Source of the DNA: Pseudogemmobacter sp044142105
GTDB lineage: Bacteria; Pseudomonadota; Alphaproteobacteria; Rhodobacterales; Rhodobacteraceae
DNA: 64,000 bases
Direction of reading: 5' to 3'
Assembly: GCF_044142105.1 (NCBI RefSeq)
Contig: NZ_JBGTYM010000001.1
Coordinates: 1 to 64,000, forward strand
Positions 44,270 through 52,648 of the stretch are shown one piece after another (the stretch's first letter is position 1; each line of letters opens with the position of its first letter). The position numbers and the translations under genes are program-made. Below the pieces are notes generated by a model. That model was not told the DNA's origin. It made no database searches and was given only the letters and a program-made list of their open reading frames with translations.

Positions 44270-44326
44270 CATGCGCGCGTCGAAGACTTCCTGCACTTCT
44301 CGTGGAAAACAAGCGACGCGCGCATG
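44270..44326. repeat. 13-bp perfect inverted repeat after topA
   Basis: CATGCGCGCGTCG (44270-44282) and CGACGCGCGCATG (44314-44326) are exact reverse complements separated by 31 bases. The stretch lies between convergent topA and choV. There is no T-run, so it is not a standard terminator; it could be a stable bidirectional hairpin or the ends of a miniature element. Confidence 0.7.
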
Positions 44327-44346
44327 ACGCGATGACCTAGTCGGCG

Positions 44347-45402
44347 CTATCCGCGCGGATTCAAGAGCTTGCCCATCACATCGGCGGCGCGGATCACCCC
44401 AATTTCACGCCCATCCTCAGTGACGCGCAGCGCCTCGGCCCCGGCCTGAAAGCGCTCCATCACCGCCTTGACCGAGGTCTCTGCCTCGACCCCGGCCGCG
44501 TCCGGCGCCGTGCCCGGCCCCATCACGTCGCGGGCCGTCAGCACGCCCAGCGGGTTCATATGAGCCACGAAATCCGCCACATAGTCCGATACCGGATTGG
44601 CGATGATCTCACGCGCGGTGCCGCATTGCACGATGCGCCCGCCCTCCATCAACGCGATGCGGTTGCCGATCTTGAAGGCCTCGTCCAGATCGTGGCTGAC
44701 GAAGATGATCGTGCGTTTCAGCGTGCGTTGCAGGGCCAGCAGCTCATCTTGCAACTTGGCGCGGATCAGCGGGTCGAGGGCCGAGAAGGGCTCGTCCATC
44801 AGCAAGATCGGCGCTTCGGTGGCGAAGGCGCGGGCAAGGCCGACGCGCTGCTGCATGCCGCCCGACAATTCGCCCACCTTGCGGTCTGCCCATTGCGTCA
44901 GGTTCACCAGCGCAAGCTGCGCATCGACCCGCGTGGCGCGTTCGCGGACCGGCACGCCGGCCAGTTCCAGCCCGAGTCCGACATTCTCGCGCACGGTGCG
45001 CCAGGGCAGCAGACCGAATTGCTGGAACACCATGGCGACGCGGCGCTGGCGGATGCGGCGCAACGAGGCGGCATCGGCATGGGTGGCATCGACCAGCACA
45101 TTGCCGTCGCAGACATGGACCGCGCCGCGACAGACCGGGTTCAGCCCGTTCACCGCCCGCAGAAGCGTGGATTTACCTGAGCCGGACAGGCCCATCAGCA
45201 CAAGGATCTCGCCCTCGGCCACGTCGAGATTGCAGTCATGCACGCCCAGGACCTGCCCGGTCGCCTGTTGCACCTCGGCCCGGCTTTGCCCCTGATCCAT
45301 CAGGGGCAGGGCGCGCTCGGGCTGATCGCCGAAGACGATCGAGACATTGTCGAAACGGACGGCCAGCCCTTGCGTGGCGGCAGGATCGCTCATCATGGTC
45401 AT
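44347..45402 (-). CDS. choV: Choline/glycine betaine ABC transporter ATPase
   Basis: This 351-residue ATPase of the quaternary-amine uptake (ProV/OpuA) group has Walker A GLSGSGKST, Q-loop MVFQQFGLLPWRTV, signature LSGGMQQRVGLARA, Walker B ILLMDEPFSALDPL and switch SHDLDEA. A C-terminal CBS-like part (VLTARDVMGPG..., IGVIRAADVMG) suggests ionic or nucleotide sensing. Its ATG overlaps the choW stop by four bases. The choline assignment comes from the nearby betI and betA. Confidence 0.9.
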   Translation of the reverse strand: MTMMSDPAATQGLAVRFDNVSIVFGDQPERALPLMDQGQSRAEVQQATGQVLGVHDCNLDVAEGEILVLMGLSGSGKSTLLRAVNGLNPVCRGAVHVCDGNVLVDATHADAASLRRIRQRRVAMVFQQFGLLPWRTVRENVGLGLELAGVPVRERATRVDAQLALVNLTQWADRKVGELSGGMQQRVGLARAFATEAPILLMDEPFSALDPLIRAKLQDELLALQRTLKRTIIFVSHDLDEAFKIGNRIALMEGGRIVQCGTAREIIANPVSDYVADFVAHMNPLGVLTARDVMGPGTAPDAAGVEAETSVKAVMERFQAGAEALRVTEDGREIGVIRAADVMGKLLNPRG

Positions 45403-46232
45403 TTCCGCGACACCCGCAGCATACGGTCAAGGATGATCGCCACCACCACGATGACGAAACCGGATTCAAAGCCCTTGGCGGCATCGACATTGGCCAGGGC
45501 CCGCATCACCGGGTTGCCCAGGCCCTTGGCCCCCACCATGGACGAGATCACCACCATCGACAGCGACAGCATGATGGTCTGGTTCAGCCCCGCCATGATC
45601 TGCGGCAGTGCCCAGGGCAGTTCGGCCTTCCACAGCTTCTGCCGGGGCGTCGCGCCAAAGGCGGTGACCGCTTCGGTCAGCGCAGGGGGGGTGGAGGAAA
45701 TGCCGAGATGCGTGAGCCGGATCGGCGCGGGCAGCACGAAGATCACCGTGGCGATCAGGCCGGGCACCAGGCCGGTGCCGAAGAAGACGATGGCCGGGAT
45801 CAGATAGACGAAGGTCGGCAGGGTCTGCATCAGGTCCAGAACCGGGCTCAGCGCCGAATAGAGCCGGGGCCGATGCGCTGCGGCGATGCCGATCGGCACG
45901 CCCAGACCCATGCAGACCACGCAGGCCGCCAGGATCAGCGTCAGGCTTTCGGTGGTTTCCTTCCAGTAGCCCTGGTTGACGATGAACAGAAACCCCAGGG
46001 CGACGCCGAGACACAGCTTCCAGCTGCGCTGCAAGACCCAGGTCAGCGCCACGAAGACCGCAATCACCAAAAGCGGCGGCGGTGCCTGCAAAAGCCAGAG
46101 GATCCCGCCGATCATTGCCTCGAGCGTGGCCGAGATCCCGTCAAACAAGAAGGTGAGATTGGCCTTCATCCAGTCGAAAACGGCCTTTGCCCAGGCCCCG
46201 ACCGGAATCTTCCAGGCCGTCAAAAAATCCAT
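45399..46232 (-). CDS. choW: Choline ABC transporter permease
   Basis: This 277-residue membrane subunit has six to seven helices. The N-terminal MDFLTAWKIPVGAWAKAVFDWMK segment and FLFDGISATLEAMIGGILWLL are typical of ProW/ChoW. The EAA loop reads AVTAFGATPRQKLWKAELPWALPQIMAGLNQTIMLSLS in the usual place. It lies between choX and choV in one operon; a hairpin terminator in the choX-choW gap should set receptor above permease level. Confidence 0.9.
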   Translation of the reverse strand: MDFLTAWKIPVGAWAKAVFDWMKANLTFLFDGISATLEAMIGGILWLLQAPPPLLVIAVFVALTWVLQRSWKLCLGVALGFLFIVNQGYWKETTESLTLILAACVVCMGLGVPIGIAAAHRPRLYSALSPVLDLMQTLPTFVYLIPAIVFFGTGLVPGLIATVIFVLPAPIRLTHLGISSTPPALTEAVTAFGATPRQKLWKAELPWALPQIMAGLNQTIMLSLSMVVISSMVGAKGLGNPVMRALANVDAAKGFESGFVIVVVAIILDRMLRVSRK

Positions 46233-46254
46233 GCGCGCGCCCCGCCGCTGTCAC

Positions 46255-46286
46255 AAAAAAAAGGCCCCGAAGCTCGCTCCGGGGCC
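46255..46286 (-). terminator. Intercistronic terminator between choX and choW
   Basis: On the minus strand GGCCCCG and CGGGGCC form a 7-bp stem with a 10-base loop, followed by TTTTTTTT. As the permease gene continues downstream, it probably acts as a partial terminator, lowering choWV relative to choX. Confidence 0.8.
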
Positions 46287-46298
46287 GTTTGATTTGGC

Positions 46299-47234
46299 TT
46301 ACTTCAGCGCGGCTTCCACCGCGGCCACGGCATCGCCGCCATCCTTTGTGGTGACGCCGTCCAGCCAGGGCTTCCAGGCATCGGGATGGGCGGCAAGCCA
46401 GGTCTTGGCGGCCACCGACGGATCGGTGGCGTCGTTCAGGATCGCGCCCATGATCTCGTTCTCCATCGCCAGCGAGAAGACGAGGTTCGTGAGCAGCTTG
46501 CCCTGGTTCGGGCATTCCGCGACATAGCCGCCCCGGGTGTTGGTATAGACCGTGGCGCCACCGAAATTCGGCCCGAAGAAATCATCGCCTCCGGTCAGGT
46601 AGGTCATCTTGAAATTGGCGTTCATCGGGTGGGGTTCCCAGCCCAGGAAGACGATCGGCTTGCCCGCGCCATCGTGCTTTTCAACTTCGGCCAACATGCC
46701 CTGTTCCGAGCTTTCAACCAGTTCCACCCCGGCGGCCTTGAGCCCGAAGGCATCCTTGTCGATCATGTCGAGGATCATCTTGTTGCCGTCATTGCCGGCC
46801 TCGATGCCGTAGATCTGCTTCTCGAGCGCATCGGCATGGGTGGCGATATCGGCAAAATCCTTGATCCCGGCGGCGGCGCCGGCCTCGTTGGTGGCCAGCG
46901 TGTATTTCGCGCCTTCAAGGTTCGCGCGGACGGAATCGACGGTCTTGGCTTCCAGATAGGGGGCGATGTTCGATTCCATCGTCGGCATCCAGTTGCCCAG
47001 GAAGACGTCGACATCGCCCGAGGCCATCGCCTCATAGGTCACCGGCACCGCCAGCATCTGCGTCTCGGTTTCATAGCCAAGCGCGTTCAGCACAAGGCTG
47101 GTTGCGGCGGTGGTGGCGGTGATGTCGGTCCAGCCCACATCGGAGAAGACGATCTTGTCACAGCCCTCGGCAAAGGCGGACCCGGCCAGGGCGAAGGTTA
47201 CGGCGCTGGTCAAAAGTGCGGAACGGACAGACAT
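46299..47234 (-). CDS. choX: Choline-binding periplasmic protein
   Basis: This 311-residue receptor has a signal peptide (about 1-22, ending GSAFA). The mature part begins EGCDKIVFSDVGWTDITATTAATSLVL, characteristic of ChoX. Trp and Tyr residues able to form the aromatic cage are present in VGWTD, LGNWMPTM, GWEPHPMN and TNTRGGYVAECPNQG. ChoX binds choline with high affinity. The gene is divergent from betI with a palindrome between them. Confidence 0.93.
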   Translation of the reverse strand: MSVRSALLTSAVTFALAGSAFAEGCDKIVFSDVGWTDITATTAATSLVLNALGYETETQMLAVPVTYEAMASGDVDVFLGNWMPTMESNIAPYLEAKTVDSVRANLEGAKYTLATNEAGAAAGIKDFADIATHADALEKQIYGIEAGNDGNKMILDMIDKDAFGLKAAGVELVESSEQGMLAEVEKHDGAGKPIVFLGWEPHPMNANFKMTYLTGGDDFFGPNFGGATVYTNTRGGYVAECPNQGKLLTNLVFSLAMENEIMGAILNDATDPSVAAKTWLAAHPDAWKPWLDGVTTKDGGDAVAAVEAALK

Positions 47235-47259
47235 GGAATCCCCCTGTCATTTTTTGTTG

Positions 47260-47273
47260 ATTGACGAGTCAAT
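47260..47273. promoter_or_regulatory. Candidate BetI operator ATTGACGAGTCAAT
   Basis: A perfect ATTGAC-GA-GTCAAT palindrome lies between divergent choX and betI, inside TTGATTGACGAGTCAATAAA, which resembles the BetI box known from enteric and rhizobial bet promoters. It probably lets BetI repress both the transporter and the betI-betA operon until choline is present. Confidence 0.7.
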
Positions 47274-47321
47274 AAACTTCGTGCTTCACCGGAAAAGCAA
47301 GCAAATTGTTGAGTGTCCGAT

Positions 47322-47903
47322 ATGCCGAAGCTTGGAATGGAGCCTATCCGAAAGGAAGCCCTGGTCAAAGCCGCGATCGTCGAGATCGGGCGGGCAGGGT
47401 CCCTGGACGTGACGGTCAGCCAGATCGCCAAGCGGGCGGGGATGTCGGCGGCGCTGGCGCATCACTATTTCGGTTCGAAGGAAGAGATGTTCCTCGCCGC
47501 GATGCGCCATATCCTGACGCTCTATGGGGCCGAGGTGCGCGGCGCCCTGGCAGTGGCCGAAGGGGCCGAGGGCCGGCTGCGGGCGATTCTGCGGGCGTCT
47601 TTCAGCCCCGGCAATTTCCGGCGCGAGGCGGTGGGGGCCTGGCTGAATTTCTGGGTCCTGGCGCAATCGCAACCGCAGGCGCGGCGGCTTCTGGCGATTT
47701 ATCAGGGGCGGCTGCGGTCGAACCTTCTGTCGGCCTTGCGGCCGATGGCGGGCGAGCGCGCCGGGGAAGTGGCCGATGGCCTGGGTGCGCTGATCGACGG
47801 GCTGTATCTGCGCGAAGTGCTGAAAACCGGCGCCCCGGATGGGGCGGCGGCGGTGTCCGTGGCGCTGTCCTATCTTAAGACCACTTTGGGGACAAAGAGA
47901 TGA
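47322..47903 (+). CDS. betI: Transcriptional repressor BetI
   Basis: This 193-residue TetR-family repressor is choline-responsive. The helix-turn-helix reads LDVTVSQIAKRAGMSAALAHHYFGSKEEMF, and the start MPKLGMEPIRKEALVKAAIVEIG is the classic BetI N-terminus. I chose ATG 47322; GTG 47313 is in frame (MSDMPKLG) and possible. It leads an operon with a PLP-dependent dehydratase and betA. Its stop overlaps the next ATG by four bases. Confidence 0.93.
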   Translation: MPKLGMEPIRKEALVKAAIVEIGRAGSLDVTVSQIAKRAGMSAALAHHYFGSKEEMFLAAMRHILTLYGAEVRGALAVAEGAEGRLRAILRASFSPGNFRREAVGAWLNFWVLAQSQPQARRLLAIYQGRLRSNLLSALRPMAGERAGEVADGLGALIDGLYLREVLKTGAPDGAAAVSVALSYLKTTLGTKR

Positions 47904-48892
47904 GCAGCGATCTTCCTGGCCCGGATGAACTTGCCGCCGCCTATGCCGAGACGCGCAAAGCGTCACGGGTCACGCCGCTTCTGGATGCGCCGGGCCTTGC
48001 GGCGCAGATCGGCGCCGCCGGGCTGTGGGTCAAGGCCGAGAACCTTCAGCGCGCAGGCAGCTTCAAGCTGCGTGGCGCGTGGTGGCGGCTGGCCTGTCTG
48101 TCGGAGGCCGAAAAAGCGCGCGGCGTTGTGGCCTATTCCTCGGGCAATTTCGCCCAGGGCCTTGCTGCGGCGGGGCGCGAGATGGGGGTGCCGGTGACCA
48201 TCGTCATGCCGGTGGACGCCCCCGAGATGAAGCGCCGCGCCACCGAGGGTTTCGGCGCGCGGGTGGTTCTGTCCGAGCATGGCGAGCGCCCGCGCGAAGA
48301 GGTGGCCTCGGCGCTGGCGCAGAAAATCGCGGCCGATCAGGGGCTTGTCCTGCTGCACCCGTTCGATGATCCGCGCATCGTGGCCGGGCAGGCCGGGGCG
48401 GCGCTGGAGGCGATGGAGCAACTGGGTTGCGCGCCCGATATCGTTCTTTGCCCGGTGGGCGGTGGCGGGCTGATGGGCGGCGTGGCGCTGGCGGTGCGCG
48501 CGGCAAATCCGGCGGCAGAGATTTGGGCGGTGGAGCCTGCCGGCTATGACGGCATGGGCAGGTCGCTTGCAGAAGGCGCGCGGCTGAAGGTCGATGGCGG
48601 CGCCACGCTTTGCGATGCGCTTCAGGCCACCATGCCTGGCGCCGCGCCCTTTGCGGCGGCGCAGGCGGCGGGGGTGAAGGGGCTGACGGTCAACGATGCC
48701 GAAGTACGGCAGGCGCTGCGCGTGGCCTTCGAGACGTTGAAGCTGGTGCTTGAGCCTTCGGGCGCGGTGGCGCTGGCGGCGGTGCTGGCGGGCAAGGTGC
48801 AGGTGACGGGCAGGACGGTGTTGGTCTTCGCCACGGGCGGCAACATCCCCTTTGACCGTTTCGCGGAAATTCTTCAGGCAGAACAAGCATGA
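47900..48892 (+). CDS. Serine/threonine dehydratase family PLP enzyme
   Basis: This 330-residue fold-type II PLP enzyme is related to threonine dehydratase, serine racemase and the ectoine-utilisation dehydratase EutB. The PLP Lys is in AGSFKLRGAWWRL, with YSSGNFAQGLAAAG binding the substrate carboxylate and PVGGGGLMGGVAL the phosphate cup. No ACT regulatory domain is present. It is locked into the betI-betA operon by four-base overlaps on both sides, an unusual place for this enzyme; betB does not occupy the position. Its substrate is unknown. Confidence 0.88.
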   Translation: MSSDLPGPDELAAAYAETRKASRVTPLLDAPGLAAQIGAAGLWVKAENLQRAGSFKLRGAWWRLACLSEAEKARGVVAYSSGNFAQGLAAAGREMGVPVTIVMPVDAPEMKRRATEGFGARVVLSEHGERPREEVASALAQKIAADQGLVLLHPFDDPRIVAGQAGAALEAMEQLGCAPDIVLCPVGGGGLMGGVALAVRAANPAAEIWAVEPAGYDGMGRSLAEGARLKVDGGATLCDALQATMPGAAPFAAAQAAGVKGLTVNDAEVRQALRVAFETLKLVLEPSGAVALAAVLAGKVQVTGRTVLVFATGGNIPFDRFAEILQAEQA

Positions 48893-50538
48893 ATGCGGAT
48901 TATGTGATTGTCGGCGCGGGTTCGGCGGGCTGCGCCATGGCCTATCGGCTGGCCGAGGCGGGCAAGCGGGTGATGGTGATCGAACATGGCGGCTCGGATG
49001 CGGGGCCGTTCATCCAGATGCCCGGTGCCCTGTCCTATCCGATGAATATGGGCCTCTACGACTGGGGCTATCGCAGCGAGCCGGAGCCGTATCTGGGTGG
49101 CCGCACGCTGGCCACGCCGCGCGGCAAGGTGATCGGCGGTTCCTCAAGCATCAACGGCATGGTCTATGTGCGCGGGCATGCCCGCGACTATGACACCTGG
49201 GCCGAGATGGGGGCGGATGGCTGGTCGTATGCCGATGTGCTGCCCTATTTCAAGCGGATGGAGCACAGCCATGGCGGGCAGGGGCCGGACTGGCGCGGCG
49301 CGAACGGCCCGCTGCACATCACGCGCGGGCCGCGCCACAATCCGCTGTTCAACGCGTTCATCGAAAGCGGGCGGCAGGCCGGCTATCCGGTGACGGCCGA
49401 TTACAATGGCGAGCAACAGGAGGGCTTTGGCCCGATGGAGGCGACGATCTGGCGCGGGCGGCGCTGGTCGGCGGCCAATGCCTATCTGAAACCGGCGATG
49501 AAGACCGGAAATGTCCAGATTGTCCGCGGGCTTGCGCGAAAGGTCGTCTTCGAGGGCCGCCGCGCGGTGGGGGTCGAGATCGCGGCGCGGGACGGGATCC
49601 GGGTGATCAAGGCGGCGCGGGAGGTGATCCTGGCGGCCTCGTCGCTGAATTCGCCCAAGCTGTTGATGCTGTCGGGGATCGGGCCCGCGGCGCATCTGCG
49701 CGAACATGGGATCGAGGTGCTGGCCGACCGCGCGGGCGTGGGGCAGAACCTGCAGGACCATCTGGAAATCTACATGCAATTCGCCGCGCTTCAGCCGGTG
49801 ACCCTGTATAAATACTGGAATTTGTTCGGAAAAGCCTGGGTCGGCGCGCAGTGGTTGCTGACCGGGGGCGGGCTTGGGGCGTCGAACCAGTTCGAGGCCT
49901 GCGCCTTCATCCGGTCCAAGGCCGGGGTGGAATATCCCGATATCCAATATCATTTCCTGCCCATCGCCGTGCGTTACGACGGCAAGGCGGCGGCGGAGGG
50001 CCATGGCTTTCAGACCCATGTCGGGCCGATGCGGTCGAAATCGCGCGGGTCGGTCACGCTGCGGTCCGCGCGCCCCGAGGATGCGCCGGTCATCCGCTTC
50101 AACTACATGTCCGATCCGTCCGACTGGGAAGACTTCCGCGCCTGCATCCGCCTGACGCGCGAGATATTCGGCCAGGACGCGATGAAGCCCTTCGTCAAAT
50201 CGGAAATCCAGCCCGGTCAAGGGGTTGAGACGGATGCCCAGCTTGACGATTTCCTGCGCGAACATGTCGAAAGCGCCTATCACCCCTGCGGCACGGCGCG
50301 GATGGGCAGGGCCAGCGACCCGATGTCGGTGGTCGATCCGCAGGCGCGCGTCATCGGGGTCGAGGGGCTGCGGCTGGCCGACAGCTCGGTCTTTCCGCAG
50401 GTGACGAATGGCAATCTGAACGGGCCGTCGATCATGGTGGGCGAGAAAGCGGCGGACCATATCCTTGGCCGCGACCCACTGCCTGCGTCGAACCTGGAAC
50501 CCTGGATAAACCCGGATTGGCGTGTGGCACAACGCTGA
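48889..50538 (+). CDS. betA: Choline dehydrogenase
   Basis: This 549-residue GMC-family FAD enzyme oxidises choline to betaine aldehyde at the membrane. The dinucleotide fold is VGAGSAGCAMAYRL, then GKVIGGSSSINGMVYVRGH and GVGQNLQDHLEIYMQF. The C-terminal catalytic part has ESAYHPCGTARMG (active-site His) and NGNLNGPSIMVGEKAAD. Some GMC enzymes also oxidise the aldehyde; no betB is present in this window. It overlaps the dehydratase gene by four bases. Confidence 0.94.
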   Translation: MNADYVIVGAGSAGCAMAYRLAEAGKRVMVIEHGGSDAGPFIQMPGALSYPMNMGLYDWGYRSEPEPYLGGRTLATPRGKVIGGSSSINGMVYVRGHARDYDTWAEMGADGWSYADVLPYFKRMEHSHGGQGPDWRGANGPLHITRGPRHNPLFNAFIESGRQAGYPVTADYNGEQQEGFGPMEATIWRGRRWSAANAYLKPAMKTGNVQIVRGLARKVVFEGRRAVGVEIAARDGIRVIKAAREVILAASSLNSPKLLMLSGIGPAAHLREHGIEVLADRAGVGQNLQDHLEIYMQFAALQPVTLYKYWNLFGKAWVGAQWLLTGGGLGASNQFEACAFIRSKAGVEYPDIQYHFLPIAVRYDGKAAAEGHGFQTHVGPMRSKSRGSVTLRSARPEDAPVIRFNYMSDPSDWEDFRACIRLTREIFGQDAMKPFVKSEIQPGQGVETDAQLDDFLREHVESAYHPCGTARMGRASDPMSVVDPQARVIGVEGLRLADSSVFPQVTNGNLNGPSIMVGEKAADHILGRDPLPASNLEPWINPDWRVAQR

Positions 50539-50580
50539 GGCATGCGAGGGTATAAGCCGCTGAGATCGTTTGATTCTGGC

Positions 50581-50621
50581 GTCTTGCAAACGTCTTCCGA
50601 TTGTCTTGCCAACGTCTTCCG
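50581..50621 (+). repeat. Tandem 19-base repeat GTCTTGC(A/C)AACGTCTTCCG
   Basis: Two copies (50581-50599 and 50603-50621) differ at one base and are spaced 22 bases apart, about two helical turns. They are followed by the palindrome TTTTGCCCGCAAAA (50624-50637) and an Fnr-like box, in the promoter region of the small YdcH-type gene. Confidence 0.65.
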
Positions 50622-50647
50622 TTTTTTGCCCGCAAAATGCGCCGAAC

Positions 50648-50661
50648 TTGACCGGGATCAA
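50648..50661 (+). promoter_or_regulatory. Fnr/FnrL-type box TTGACCGGGATCAA
   Basis: It matches the consensus TTGAT-N4-ATCAA at nine of ten positions and lies 59 bases before the YdcH-like start, a normal distance for Fnr activation or repression. It suggests oxygen-dependent expression. Binding is inferred. Confidence 0.6.
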
Positions 50662-50719
50662 GGTCTGCGGCAGGCCTAGGGGCGAGGGTAGCCTCGAACC
50701 GAAGGCAAAGGAGAAGGCC

Positions 50720-50956
50720 ATGGCCAATACGCCGCACACGCTTCAGGACGAATTCCCCGGCGAGGCCGCGAAGATCAGCGCGCTCAAGGGCAGCGACGCC
50801 CGTTTCGCGCGGCTGTTGCAGGAATATGACGAGGTGAATGACAAGGTTCACCGCGCCGAGACGCGGGTGGATGCTGTGTCCGAGGAACATGAAGAGGCCC
50901 TGCGCAAGCAGCGGGCGCGGGTGAAAGACGCCATCGCCGCCGCATTGCGGGCGTAA
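50720..50956 (+). CDS. YdcH/DUF465 family small protein
   Basis: This is a 78-residue, mostly helical, highly charged protein of the DUF465 (YdcH) family: ARFARLLQEYDEVNDKVHRAE followed by EHEEALRKQRARVKDAIAAALRA. Function of the family is unknown; it is a short coiled-coil. ATG 50720 has AAAGGAGAAGG upstream; the longer frame to 50570 covers the regulatory repeats. The upstream Fnr-like site and tandem repeats suggest it is tightly regulated, unusual for so small a protein. Confidence 0.85.
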   Translation: MANTPHTLQDEFPGEAAKISALKGSDARFARLLQEYDEVNDKVHRAETRVDAVSEEHEEALRKQRARVKDAIAAALRA

Positions 50957-50972
50957 CGCCGGCGGCTGACCC

Positions 50973-51026
50973 CCGGGGGTTTCACACCCCCGGACCGCTC
51001 TTGGGATATTTTGAGCAGAAGAAGGG
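50973..51026. repeat. Hairpin CCGGGGGT-ttcac-ACCCCCGG plus TTGGGATATTTTGAGCAGAA
   Basis: A perfect 8-bp stem-loop (50973-50993) is followed by a GGGATATTTTGAGCAGAAGAAG motif (51003-51024) related to those at 14591, 25379 and 54426. It may terminate the YdcH-like gene. The rest of the gap to 51237 shows no supported gene. Confidence 0.5.
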
Positions 51027-51237
51027 GGAAGTTGCGTTGCCGAGTGAGCCGCGCGGAGGTCCCGTTTCTGGCAGATGAGCGCGGCTCGGTCGCCGCCTGG
51101 CGGCGATGATGGCGCGGGCGGGACGATGGACGCCCCTCTAGACAATTGCGGGTGCCAACTGATCCGCTCGGACGATCTGGGCCGCTGATTGAACTGAGTG
51201 CAGGCCTCTCTAACACGCGACGGCGCGTTTCTGGACC

Positions 51238-52635
51238 TCAATCCGCGATCTCGTAAGGCAGGGTGTCCCGCCGGTCGGGGTTCACCTGCAGGCGGCGTTC
51301 CAGCGGCGGGACCGAGCGTTGGTGGCAATTCGGACGTTCGCAGATGCGGCAGGAGATGCCGATGGGTTCGAACCGGCCCTTGAGGTCTAGGCCGTCGGAA
51401 TAGACCAGTTCACCGGCATGCTGGACCTCGCAGCCAAGGCCGATGGCATAGCGGCGGACGGGGGCCAGATAGGCGCCTGCGGGTTTCGCGACATCGCGCG
51501 ACAGGCAGAGGTAGCGCACGCCATCGGGGGTTTCGGCCAGCTGGCGCAGGAACTGACCGGGGGTTTCAAAGGCGCGGTGGACGTTCCACAGCGGGCAGGC
51601 GCCGCCGAAGCGGGCGAATTGCAGGCGGGTGGCCGAATGGCGCTTGGTGATCGTGCCGGCCTGATCGACGCGGACGAAGAAGAAGGGAATCCCCTTGGCG
51701 CCGGGACGTTGCAGGGTGGACAGGCGGTGGGCGACCTGTTCGATCGAGGCACCGAAGAGGTCGGCCAAGCGCTCAAGGTCATGGCGCGTCTCGCGCGCGG
51801 CGTCGAGAAAGGCGCGATAGGGCAGAAGGGCGGCCCCGGCGAAGTAATTCGCCAGCCCGATCTTGGCGATGCCGCGTGCCTCGGGCGTGGAAAATCGGGC
51901 GAGGTCGAGGGTCGCTTCCAGAAGCGGGTTCTGGGTGATCAGGGCAAGCTGGTGCAGAAGCTGGAAGCGGCGGGTGGGCGATTGGGCGCGGCCCGAGATT
52001 TCCAGTTTCTTCGCGGCAGGATCATAGGCGCGGATGCCGGGAATATCCTTGTAGGCGAGCGTGACGCCCTGGCGCCGCAGGGTTTCCTCGGCCAGTTGCG
52101 CCACGTCGCGCCTCTGGCCGCCGGGCATCGCGAAATGTTCGGCGGCGCGGTCGACGGCGTCGAGATAGTTGTCGCAATAATGGAAGAAGTCGCGGACCTC
52201 TTCCCAGGGGCTGGGTTTGAGGGCGGCATCCTCGCGGCCAAGCGCCTCGTCCAGCGAGGCGAGGCGTTCATGGCTTTGGCGATAGGCGCGGTGCAGGTCA
52301 AGAAAGGCGCGGGCCAGGGCCGGGGCGTTGGAGGCGGCCAGGCGCAGATCGGCCAGGGGCGGGGTGCCGGAGGTGAAGACCGGGTCGGCCAGCGCCTCGC
52401 GCATGTCCGAGACGAGGCGCTCGCTTTCGCCGACGGTCAGTTCGGTGACGTCAAGGCCGAATTCCTGCGCCAGCGCGAGGACCACGGCGGCCGAGACCGG
52501 GCGGTGGTTGTTCTCCATCTGGTTCAGATAGGGCAGAGAGACACCCAGACGGTCGGCAAAAGCCTTTTGCGTCAGCGACAGCCGGGCACGGATCTCGCGC
52601 AGCTTGACGCCGGCATAGAGTTTCTGGCTGGCCAT
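51238..52635 (-). CDS. pccR: Short-chain fatty acyl-CoA regulator PccR (ScfR family)
   Basis: This 465-residue regulator has an N-terminal XRE helix-turn-helix (LREIRARLSLTQKAFADRLGVSLPYLNQMENNHRPVS, in parts), a central IrrE/ImmA-like domain and a C-terminal ScfR domain with a Cys cluster (GISCRICERPNCHQRS). In Rhodobacter sphaeroides PccR activates propionyl-CoA carboxylase genes and binds paired TTTGCAAA motifs. Two CTTTGCAAAG palindromes lie just upstream of this gene and a TTTGCAAA box lies before pccB, which supports the name. ATG 52635 is chosen; the longer frame would cover the operator. Confidence 0.92.
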   Translation of the reverse strand: MASQKLYAGVKLREIRARLSLTQKAFADRLGVSLPYLNQMENNHRPVSAAVVLALAQEFGLDVTELTVGESERLVSDMREALADPVFTSGTPPLADLRLAASNAPALARAFLDLHRAYRQSHERLASLDEALGREDAALKPSPWEEVRDFFHYCDNYLDAVDRAAEHFAMPGGQRRDVAQLAEETLRRQGVTLAYKDIPGIRAYDPAAKKLEISGRAQSPTRRFQLLHQLALITQNPLLEATLDLARFSTPEARGIAKIGLANYFAGAALLPYRAFLDAARETRHDLERLADLFGASIEQVAHRLSTLQRPGAKGIPFFFVRVDQAGTITKRHSATRLQFARFGGACPLWNVHRAFETPGQFLRQLAETPDGVRYLCLSRDVAKPAGAYLAPVRRYAIGLGCEVQHAGELVYSDGLDLKGRFEPIGISCRICERPNCHQRSVPPLERRLQVNPDRRDTLPYEIAD

Positions 52636-52648
52636 GGCTGCTCCCCCG

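Noticed and set aside
41154..44312. Minus-strand frame of 1052 codons opposite topA and dprA
   Set aside because: Antisense shadow of two well-supported genes; arginine- and histidine-rich with no domain.
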